A stretch of 64,000 bases of DNA, taken from positions 200,517-264,516 of the forward strand of contig NZ_JACAPR010000014.1 in NCBI RefSeq assembly GCF_013385635.1. Reading direction: 5' to 3'. A program made the position numbers and the translations under genes. The stretch comes from Pseudomonas gingeri (GTDB taxonomy: Bacteria > Pseudomonadota > Gammaproteobacteria > Pseudomonadales > Pseudomonadaceae). Below are positions 1-7,204 of the stretch, piece after piece. How positions within the stretch are numbered: position 1 is the first letter of the stretch; every line of letters starts with the position of its first letter. Below the pieces are notes generated by a model that did not search any database, was not told the origin of the DNA, and worked only from the letters and a program-made list of their open reading frames with translations.

Positions 1-1
1 G

Positions 2-520
2 AAGCCTTATTTCGAAGACATCCTGCTGGCCATGGCCGACACCATCAAGGCGGTGCCGAACAAGATCAGCATCAGCGGTCACACCGATGCCAAGCCATAC
101 TCCGGCACGGGCGACTTCGGTAACTGGGAACTGTCGGCCAATCGCGCCAACGCGGCCCGTCGGGCCCTGGTGGCGGGTACTTATCCGGATACGCAAGTGG
201 CGCGGGTGGTGGGTTATGCCTCGTCGTCGTTGTTCGACAAGGCCAACCCGTTCAACCCGGTCAACCGGCGCATCGATATCGTCGTGCTGACCAAGAAGGC
301 GCAGAAGGCCATCGAAGGTGAGCAGGGCGCCGATGACGACAAGCCCGCTCCGGTCCCGACGCCGGGCCAGGGCGCGCCGGGCGAAGTGCCAGCCGACCCG
401 AATGCGCTGCCGGCGGACAAGCAACCGCTGCCCGCCCATGAGGTGCGACAACGGCTGAATATCTTCGAGGATGGTGTCTTGAAGATGGACGAGCCGGGCA
501 AGCCCAAGACCGGCTCATAA
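2..520 (+). CDS. motB: MotB flagellar stator protein, C-terminal part (5' end outside window)
   Basis: This is the C-terminal part of the flagellar motor protein MotB. It anchors the stator to peptidoglycan in the periplasm while its missing N-terminal helix forms the proton channel with MotA. What is visible is an OmpA/MotB peptidoglycan-binding fold: ISISGHTDAKPY near the start, the helix LSANRANAARRAL, and the closing strand NPVNRRIDIVVLTK. A Pro/Ala-rich tail follows. The frame is open from base 2, so the first Met at 32 is internal and not the start. motB beside rsgA and orn is the usual Pseudomonas order. A strong hairpin follows the stop. Confidence 0.93.
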   Translation, partial: KPYFEDILLAMADTIKAVPNKISISGHTDAKPYSGTGDFGNWELSANRANAARRALVAGTYPDTQVARVVGYASSSLFDKANPFNPVNRRIDIVVLTKKAQKAIEGEQGADDDKPAPVPTPGQGAPGEVPADPNALPADKQPLPAHEVRQRLNIFEDGVLKMDEPGKPKTGS

Positions 521-526
521 GCCAAG

Positions 527-563
527 AAACAACAAGGCCGCGATCATCGCGGCCTTGTTGTTT
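527..563. terminator. Bidirectional rho-independent terminator between motB and rsgA
   Basis: A near-perfect palindrome with an 18-base arm (AAACAACAAGGCCGCGAT and its complement) lies between the convergent stops of motB and rsgA. The arms end in AAAC and GTTT, so A-rich and T-rich flanks are present on both strands and the hairpin can serve both genes. Confidence 0.85.
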
Positions 564-584
564 CTGTCATGTGCTCGACAGGAT

Positions 585-1616
585 TCAGTAGCTGTCTTGC
601 GGCAGGCTGGCGATGATCGAGCGGTAGCTGTTCATCCGCTGTTGCTGCACGCGACCGTCTTCCAGGGCCTTGAGCAGGGCGCAGCCGGGTTCGCGATCAT
701 GTTTGCAGTCGCGGAAGCGGCAGGTGCCGATCAGGTCGTTGAACTCGATAAAGCCCGCTTCGACGTCGGCGCGGCTGACATGCCCCAGGCCGAATTCGCG
801 AATCCCCGGGGAGTCGATCAGTTCACCGCCGCCGGGGAAGTGGAACAGCCGCGCGGTGGTGGTGGTATGGGTGCCCTGGCCGGACAGTTCGGAGAGCGGG
901 CCGACGCGGGTGTCCACCTCGGGCAGCAGGCTGTTGACCAGAGAAGACTTGCCGACCCCGGACTGGCCGACGAACACGCTGATGCGCCCGTCCAGTTGGT
1001 GCTGCAACTGTTCCATGCCGTTGCCATGATGGGCCGACACTTCCAGCAGCGGATAGCCCAGTTGCCGGTAGACCGCCAGCAGTGCGTTCAGCGCCGGGGC
1101 GTTGTGCTCGTCGATCAGGTCGAACTTGTTCAGCAGCAGCAACGGGCGGATACCGGCATGCTCGGCCGCCACCAGGTAACGGTCGATCAGGTTGGCATGG
1201 GGCTCGGGCAGCGGCGCGAAGACGATCACGATCATGTCGACGTTGGCCGCCACCGGCTTGAGCTGGCCACGGCTGTCCGGGCGCTTCAGTTCGGTGGTAC
1301 GCGGCAGTTGCGCGACGATCACCCCGATGCCCTGGTTGCCGGCACGCCAGACCACTTGGTCGCCGGTCACCAGTGCCGGCAGGTTGGCCCGCAGGTGACA
1401 GCGGAATACCTGGCCCTTGAGCTCGCCTTCCAGTGCCTCGACTTCGACCTGCACCCCGAAGTGGGCGATCACCAGGCCCGTCTGCTCGATGCCCAGGTCG
1501 CCGCCTTCCAGTGCCTCGACGGCCTGGGATTCGCGTTTGGCGGCGCGTGCGGCGCGTTCGCCCTGGATCTTTTCGATGCGCCAGTTCTGGCGGCGGTTGA
1601 GCTGGCGTTTGGCCAT
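585..1616 (-). CDS. rsgA: Ribosome small-subunit-dependent GTPase RsgA
   Basis: RsgA (YjeQ) is a circularly permuted GTPase that helps late maturation of the 30S subunit. The 343-residue protein shows the permuted motif order: NKFD (G4) comes before the P-loop GQSGVGKSS (G1) and then DSPG (G3). An N-terminal OB-fold region precedes the GTPase. The C-terminal zinc knuckle CRFRDCKHDREPGC is intact. The N-terminus is basic (MAKRQLNRRQNWR), as in Pseudomonas relatives. It is transcribed divergently from orn, with 110 bp between the two starts, and shares a terminator with motB. Confidence 0.96.
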   Translation of the reverse strand: MAKRQLNRRQNWRIEKIQGERAARAAKRESQAVEALEGGDLGIEQTGLVIAHFGVQVEVEALEGELKGQVFRCHLRANLPALVTGDQVVWRAGNQGIGVIVAQLPRTTELKRPDSRGQLKPVAANVDMIVIVFAPLPEPHANLIDRYLVAAEHAGIRPLLLLNKFDLIDEHNAPALNALLAVYRQLGYPLLEVSAHHGNGMEQLQHQLDGRISVFVGQSGVGKSSLVNSLLPEVDTRVGPLSELSGQGTHTTTTARLFHFPGGGELIDSPGIREFGLGHVSRADVEAGFIEFNDLIGTCRFRDCKHDREPGCALLKALEDGRVQQQRMNSYRSIIASLPQDSY

Positions 1617-1726
1617 GGGTGTTCCGTGTCGTTGAATCGGCGGGGAGGAGCAAGCGGTCGCGAGTTTAGCACGCCCGGCAAGCGCGGCCTGCGCTAAACT
1701 GTGCGGCTACGCCGAGGAGCCAACCC

Positions 1727-2269
1727 ATGCAAAACCCACAGAATCTGATCTGGATTGACCTGGAGATGACCGGCCTGAACCCGGACACCGACGTCATCAT
1801 CGAAATGGCGACTATCGTCACCGACAGCAACCTCAATACCCTGGCCGAGGGCCCGGTGATCGCGATCCATCACAGCGATGCGGTGCTGGCCGGCATGGAC
1901 GAGTGGAATACCCGTCAGCACGGCGGCTCGGGCCTGACCCAGCGCGTGCGCGAGAGCCGCATCAGCATGGCCGAGGCCGAGGCGCAGACCATCGCTTTCC
2001 TGGAGCACTGGGTGCCCAAGGGCAAGTCGCCGATCTGCGGTAACAGCATCTGCCAGGATCGGCGCTTTCTCGCTCGCCATATGAAGGCGCTGGAAAACTA
2101 TTTCCACTACCGCAACCTGGATGTCTCGACCCTCAAGGAACTGGCCGCACGCTGGGCACCGGACGTGCGTGACAGCTTCCAGAAGGGCAGCACGCACCTG
2201 GCGCTGGACGATATCCGCGAGTCGATCGCCGAGTTGCAGCACTACCGCAAGCACTTCATCAAGTTCTGA
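1727..2269 (+). CDS. orn: Oligoribonuclease
   Basis: Orn is a DEDDh 3'-to-5' exonuclease that clears 2-5 nt RNAs. In Pseudomonas it also degrades pGpG, so it links RNA decay to c-di-GMP turnover. The 180-residue length is normal. The exonuclease I motif IDLEMTGL is at residues 10-17, and the C-terminal HLALDDIRESI supplies the final His/Asp pair. A clear Shine-Dalgarno (GAGGAG) lies about 10 bases before the ATG. It is the divergent neighbour of rsgA. Confidence 0.97.
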   Translation: MQNPQNLIWIDLEMTGLNPDTDVIIEMATIVTDSNLNTLAEGPVIAIHHSDAVLAGMDEWNTRQHGGSGLTQRVRESRISMAEAEAQTIAFLEHWVPKGKSPICGNSICQDRRFLARHMKALENYFHYRNLDVSTLKELAARWAPDVRDSFQKGSTHLALDDIRESIAELQHYRKHFIKF

Positions 2270-2356
2270 TCCGTATCGGTGCTTACCGCGCTGCGCTCTT
2301 TTGGGGCGCGGCGCAAGTCAGTAGACTGCGGGCCTTCTCCTGCACGGATCGCCATC

Positions 2357-2968
2357 ATGTTGCTGATGCTCTACCTCGTCGCCATTACCGCTGAAGCCAT
2401 GACCGGCGCCCTGTCGGCCGGACGCCGTGGCATGGACTGGTTCGGCGTGGTGCTGATCGCCTGCGTCACCGCGCTCGGCGGCGGCTCGGTGCGCGACGTG
2501 CTGCTGGGGCATTACCCGCTGACCTGGGTCAAGCACCCGGAATATCTGGTGTTGACCTCGGTCGCGGCGCTGGTGACGGTGTTCATCGCGCCACTGATGC
2601 GCCACTTGCGCTCGCTGTTCCTGGTGCTCGACGCCCTGGGCCTGGTGGCCTTTACCCTGATCGGCTGCCTCACCGCCCTGGAGATGGGCCAGGGCATGAT
2701 GGTGGCCTCGGTCAGCGGGGTGATCACCGGGGTGTTTGGTGGGGTGTTGCGGGATATTTTCTGCAACGATATTCCCCTGGTCTTCCGCCGCGAACTCTAT
2801 GCCAGCGTCTCTTTTGCCGCCGCCTGGTGTTTCCTGGGCTGTACTTATTGGCAACTGCCCAGTGAACAGGCGATCCTGATCACCTTGTTCGGTGGTTTTC
2901 TGCTGCGCCTTCTGGCGATTCGTTTTCACTGGGAAATGCCGAAGTTCGTTTATAATGACGAAGCCTAG
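2357..2968 (+). CDS. YicG/UPF0126-family (TRIC-like) inner-membrane protein
   Basis: This 203-residue protein is very hydrophobic and built from two repeats, each opening with a glycine-rich signature (GGGSVRDVLLGHYPL and FGGVLRDIFCNDIPL). That duplicated GG(x)RD pattern is typical of the UPF0126/YicG family, which is related to TRIC-type cation channels. About seven membrane helices are expected in the inner membrane. The substrate is not established. The frame is open upstream to 2279, but the ATG at 2357 removes a non-hydrophobic leader and gives the family's usual length of about 205 residues. Confidence 0.85.
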   Translation: MLLMLYLVAITAEAMTGALSAGRRGMDWFGVVLIACVTALGGGSVRDVLLGHYPLTWVKHPEYLVLTSVAALVTVFIAPLMRHLRSLFLVLDALGLVAFTLIGCLTALEMGQGMMVASVSGVITGVFGGVLRDIFCNDIPLVFRRELYASVSFAAAWCFLGCTYWQLPSEQAILITLFGGFLLRLLAIRFHWEMPKFVYNDEA

Positions 2969-2970
2969 TG

Positions 2971-3102
2971 GGCATATATATCTACTGTTTAAAGCCTTAT
3001 TGTTGATCTGAACGGGCAGGATTCGATTAATAAATTGCGTTTTTCTTTTGAAAAGGACAGCGAGTAGCCTTGTGACTCATCAGTAGTGATAAGGATATTA
3101 CA
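2971..3102 (+). promoter_or_regulatory. AT-rich upstream region of the toxin-like operon, weak promoter candidate
   Basis: Composition changes to AT-rich directly after the yicG-type gene. A weak sigma-70-like pair is possible: TTGATC at 3004-3009 and ATTAAT at 3027-3032, 17 bases apart. Neither hexamer is close to consensus, so the promoter call is tentative. A good ribosome binding site (AAGGAT, 3091-3096) ends the region and serves the leader ORF at 3103. Confidence 0.35.
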
Positions 3103-3171
3103 ATGTCTGAGGCGTTTCTGTCTGGTTTCCTCCCTCCATGCATGATTGTGCAGGGCGGGTCAGTTATATGA
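3103..3171 (+). CDS. 22-residue leader ORF overlapping the start of the toxin-like gene
   Basis: A short ORF begins with ATG at 3103, seven bases after AAGGAT, the best ribosome binding site in the region. It runs 22 codons and stops with TGA at 3169-3171. That stop overlaps the ATG (3168-3170) of the large downstream gene in an ATGA arrangement. The large gene has only a GC-rich GGGCGGG stretch before its own start. Translation of the big protein may therefore depend on ribosomes finishing this leader. The peptide (starting MSEAFLSGF) resembles no family known to me. It is below normal annotation size. Confidence 0.5.
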   Translation: MSEAFLSGFLPPCMIVQGGSVI

Positions 3172-6100
3172 ATGTATTGCTTTTCGATTATGATCTGAAT
3201 CGGTATGAGATGTCTGGCGATGCATTGAGTCAAGATGGCATGGCGTACCTTTCTGAAATAAAACGTGTTCTGGAGAAATATAAGGTCCGTTTTCCTGCTC
3301 TGTATCTGGAAGGTCAGGAAATACGTGCAGTCCAAGGTGGCAGGGTCTATACCTTGGGAGCAATATATACGCAGGGTGCGAATGAGCAGCGTATTATTTA
3401 TCCATGCTTTCGAGATGAATTTGTATTTGATTTTGTTCGGGATATATCGTCCTTTTCTCTGTGGGGCGACATGGATGGAGAGTTGGCAGCCTCTTATGCG
3501 CAACTAAAATCCAACTTGATAAAGGAGGGGGCTGTCGACGAGCATCAGGCAAACCTGGTCCTGGCCCAGGATTTTATCGCCATGGCCAATCCAGAGGGCG
3601 AAAATTTCAGGGGTAAAAAAGCCGAGCTGGATTTTCTGAAAGGCTTGGTCTCTCTCTATCAATTCGGGGTCGCACAAGCGAAAGCCAGAAGCTTTCAGGG
3701 TGTGAGTCTGGTCAGCCTCGCGGTCTCGGATACAGGAACTCGGCGCACACGCGCCGTCGAGCACACGTTGAATCTGTTGGTAGGGGACGATGTTGCCGAT
3801 ATCAAACTTTATCAGGCGATTGCGGCGCAAAGTCCCGATTCCATTGCAAGCATGCGTTTGATTTCCCGATATTACACACGCTGGAAAGGACGTATCAATA
3901 CAAGACAAGAGTTTTCCAATTTCTTGTTGTCGATGAATCTCGGATCAATGCCGCCGGCCCTGTTTGCCGGGTTCCGTCAATTGAATGCGTTACGCACGCG
4001 GCGCATGACGCAAATCCTTCTTACGTTGCCCAACGAAGGCTCCGCCGCCTGGCATACGATGCTGGTCAATATTCATGGTGAGTTCGATCAATTCAGGCGG
4101 CGAGCGCTGGGTAATATACTGAGGCCTGGTGGACGTTATTATCTGGAGCTGGGCGCTGACTATTCGATCAGCAATAATGATCTGGTCATAAAATACTCTG
4201 CCACGGCAGTGGAAGGCGTCGCGTTTGACGGGGTTGTCAACGTTATAGCACATGGAAATGATATAGAAAGGCGTTTGTCCGGCTATCCGGATAAGGTTGC
4301 GGATTGGTTGTACAGTAATATGCTCGCCACCTATGGATCAACGGGGTTTGGAAAATTAAAGGCTTTCAATTTTCAGGCCTGCTATGTTTCTCAAGCGCTG
4401 GCTACGCATATTACATGTCTTCTGCTGCAAAGGGCGTTGTCTTATTTTGGAAGAGATAGAATTCCCAATGTGCTGGTTATTTACAGCCCTAGGGCGTCTC
4501 TGGTATTGACTTCGCAGTTGCTGCTCGGCCGCCCTCGGTCGAGTACATGGCAAGAGCAGCATCTTGCTTTTCCGGGACATGTACTCAAAGCGTTCAGGCA
4601 TCTCATCGATCATTCTTCGCAAATTCAGGTGGCGATCAGCGAAAATTTTGATTTTTCCTCTACTTCGGTCGATCCGAATAATCTTTCATTTGTGGACTAT
4701 TTAAGGAGTACGCATGTTCTAGGGGTAAAGCGGATTATAACCAATGAAGATTATATCGATAAGGCGACACTGGATATTGTCACTGATTTTACACGAAAAG
4801 CATTTGAGCTGCGGAAAACAGGTTTTTCCGGGTGTGCTCAGCTGATCAAAGACAATTTTCCTGAAGCGGTTGGCGATATCCAGAAGCTGGTGGCGATTTC
4901 CTCCATAGCCGGAGAGTCGGGGTTGTTGCCAGTCGGTGAAGTCGAAACAGTCCGGAAAATGATTGGTTTTCTGGTAAGTTTGAAATCTGCAAGAGATCAG
5001 CGTGATTTCCTCGCGGGTTACAAGGCTTATAACGAGACGAAAGTAAAAATCCTGATTGACCCCTATGATCCCCACGGGCCTGAGAAGATAAAGCATTTCA
5101 CTGACCTGATCTTCAGGTTGTGTGGCGCCCCGGTACCGAGCACTGAAGGCCGCTACAAGATTGCCTATAGAAAACTCTTCGTACTCGATAAGCAGGACTA
5201 TCGGGCGATGACGGGTATCGATATTGATTTCGCGGCCAGTCGGTTTTTCAAGAACTATCCGGTTATACAGTTTGCTCCGAGCGAGTTCCATTCGTTTCAA
5301 CTGGCCACCCCGCAGCCGGACATGATCACGGTGGACACTGCCCTGCGGCAGAGCCTCCTGGGCAGTGAACAGCTCGGGATATCGACACGAGAGCTGCGGA
5401 GACTGCTGGAGGCTGGCGACGAAACAAGGATCCTTCCTGCCATGAACCGGTTGGAAGGCAACCTGAACAAAAAGAAGCCGTTTCTCAATGGCTCCCGTTC
5501 GCTGAGAAACCTGCAAGAGACCCAGGACCATCTCGCTCGCACCAAGGCCAGTATCGAGAAAAAGCAACTGTCGCCCGCTACCCTGAAAACCACTGCGCGC
5601 CTGGCCACTGGCTCCAGTCGCTTGCTGGGGGCTTTCGGGGTTTTTGCGGATTTTCGTACCCAACCCTTTCACCTCGATTTTTCCTCGGTGAAGTCGGGCC
5701 TGTTCACCACCAGCGATTCGCTGGCGGTGGTCAAGGGGGTCTTTGATTTCACCACCGATGTCGGGCCGGCGCTGGCCTTGCGCCTGGCTTCCAGTGCGTC
5801 GCGAGCACTCTGGCAGCCGCGGCTGGATCAGCTGTTCTTCAAGATGAACAAGGTACTGTTGCCTCTTGATGTGCTGTTCACGGCGGTCAGCCTGTATCGC
5901 AACGTCGAAGGCGCGCGGTTGGCGAAGACGGTCGAAGAGCAGGCGCTGTATATCACCATGACGGTGATCGATGCCGCCTCGTTTGGCGTTAGCCTGGCGG
6001 GCTTTATCCTGATCGGTGTGCCGGGCGTCGGGGTTGCCCTGGTTCTTGTTGGCATGGCCCTGGCGGTGGTGAATATTCTCTTGAATGCCATCGTCAGCCT

Positions 6101-7151
6101 CTCACAACTGGATAACTATCGTTGGGACGAGAAAGTCGGCCTGTTCTTCGGCAACCTGTTCGGCTCTTCGACGCTGCACGGCATCCTCACCCAGCAGCAG
6201 ATGCGCCAGGCGGCGGATCAATTGTTCATGGGCTTGCGGGATGAGGGCATCGATCTGCTGCTGACACCTATGATCAACGATGCGGACGACACGGATCAGA
6301 CCAATCCGCTCAAGGACATCGGCTCGATCAGCCAGGGTGCCAGTCTGCGCCAGCAGCCTCGGGGTTATACCTTGTCACCGTTGGGGCTGAGGGCGAATGA
6401 GCTGAAGTCCTGGGCGGATGCCAGGGGCAAGGACAAGACCGAGCAGGTCTACAAGGGTTGGTACCTGCGGCGCCGGGCGCGGGCGCGCAAGTTGATGGTG
6501 AGCATGCCGTCCACGCCGAACACGCGGCTGGAGGTGCTGGATTTCGGACCGATCCCGACGATCCTGCTGTTCGGCGCCACCCCTCATCTGCTGCTGGAGG
6601 CCAGTCCGTTTGGCTGGGCGGCGGGAGAGTCGCCGCAGGAGCGGGCTCTCAATAAATACCGGGTCAATCTGCATCCCGAGACGCCCTACACCCTGCAGTT
6701 CAAGAAAAGCGTGATGACGTCAAAGGACCTTGATTCGAACTTTGGCGGCTGGGCGGAACTGGTTGTCCCGCAAGAGCTGTTCCAGAAGTTGCCGCAAGTG
6801 AGCCTGGACCTGTCCGGGCAGGGCCGCGAGACGCTGGCGGAACTGGATTTGTCGCGGTCCTCGCTGGAGCTCATCAAGTTCAAGGGCAAGAGCACGTTCC
6901 GGCTCGACCTGGTGAATGCCGATGATCACAGCGCTTGCGCGCTGGAGCAGGTGGTGCGGACCGTTCAACTGCCCGCGCATATCCAGTTCAAGAGCGGGGA
7001 GACGCACCCGGTGATGGCGGTGGTGGGCGAGGGCGCGCGGATCACGCTGAGAAACTCGACGGGGCACTCTCTGTTGTTGCTGAGACGGGAAGTCAGCCGC
7101 TGCGATATCGATCTGCAGGCCTCGGTCAGCGGTTTTGCGGTTTCTGTCTAG
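3168..7151 (+). CDS. Large toxin-like protein with candidate C80/caspase-fold cysteine protease pair and hydrophobic block
   Basis: This 1327-residue protein is not one I recognise as named. Residues 1-330 are mostly helical. A candidate clan CD core follows: hydrophobic strand then His362-Gly (VVNVIAHGND), and 43 residues later a second strand ending Ala-Cys405 (AFNFQACYVS). The HG...C order and spacing match self-cleaving C80 domains of large clostridial and MARTX toxins (45-49 residues there). Residues about 895-980 are strongly hydrophobic (GFILIGVPGVGVALVLVGMA), like a pore-forming segment, and the C-terminus is beta-rich. No signal peptide is visible. The 5' 2.4 kb is AT-rich and the rest GC-rich, so the gene looks mosaic. 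The ATG at 3168 is preferred because it overlaps the leader stop; ATG 3138 has no ribosome site. Function as a secreted toxin is inference. Confidence 0.7.
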   Translation: MNVLLFDYDLNRYEMSGDALSQDGMAYLSEIKRVLEKYKVRFPALYLEGQEIRAVQGGRVYTLGAIYTQGANEQRIIYPCFRDEFVFDFVRDISSFSLWGDMDGELAASYAQLKSNLIKEGAVDEHQANLVLAQDFIAMANPEGENFRGKKAELDFLKGLVSLYQFGVAQAKARSFQGVSLVSLAVSDTGTRRTRAVEHTLNLLVGDDVADIKLYQAIAAQSPDSIASMRLISRYYTRWKGRINTRQEFSNFLLSMNLGSMPPALFAGFRQLNALRTRRMTQILLTLPNEGSAAWHTMLVNIHGEFDQFRRRALGNILRPGGRYYLELGADYSISNNDLVIKYSATAVEGVAFDGVVNVIAHGNDIERRLSGYPDKVADWLYSNMLATYGSTGFGKLKAFNFQACYVSQALATHITCLLLQRALSYFGRDRIPNVLVIYSPRASLVLTSQLLLGRPRSSTWQEQHLAFPGHVLKAFRHLIDHSSQIQVAISENFDFSSTSVDPNNLSFVDYLRSTHVLGVKRIITNEDYIDKATLDIVTDFTRKAFELRKTGFSGCAQLIKDNFPEAVGDIQKLVAISSIAGESGLLPVGEVETVRKMIGFLVSLKSARDQRDFLAGYKAYNETKVKILIDPYDPHGPEKIKHFTDLIFRLCGAPVPSTEGRYKIAYRKLFVLDKQDYRAMTGIDIDFAASRFFKNYPVIQFAPSEFHSFQLATPQPDMITVDTALRQSLLGSEQLGISTRELRRLLEAGDETRILPAMNRLEGNLNKKKPFLNGSRSLRNLQETQDHLARTKASIEKKQLSPATLKTTARLATGSSRLLGAFGVFADFRTQPFHLDFSSVKSGLFTTSDSLAVVKGVFDFTTDVGPALALRLASSASRALWQPRLDQLFFKMNKVLLPLDVLFTAVSLYRNVEGARLAKTVEEQALYITMTVIDAASFGVSLAGFILIGVPGVGVALVLVGMALAVVNILLNAIVSLSQLDNYRWDEKVGLFFGNLFGSSTLHGILTQQQMRQAADQLFMGLRDEGIDLLLTPMINDADDTDQTNPLKDIGSISQGASLRQQPRGYTLSPLGLRANELKSWADARGKDKTEQVYKGWYLRRRARARKLMVSMPSTPNTRLEVLDFGPIPTILLFGATPHLLLEASPFGWAAGESPQERALNKYRVNLHPETPYTLQFKKSVMTSKDLDSNFGGWAELVVPQELFQKLPQVSLDLSGQGRETLAELDLSRSSLELIKFKGKSTFRLDLVNADDHSACALEQVVRTVQLPAHIQFKSGETHPVMAVVGEGARITLRNSTGHSLLLLRREVSRCDIDLQASVSGFAVSV

Positions 7152-7204
7152 GTGAAAGCCTGACGTTATCAATAAAGTTCGAGCACTTTAAGGGAATACA
7201 AGTG

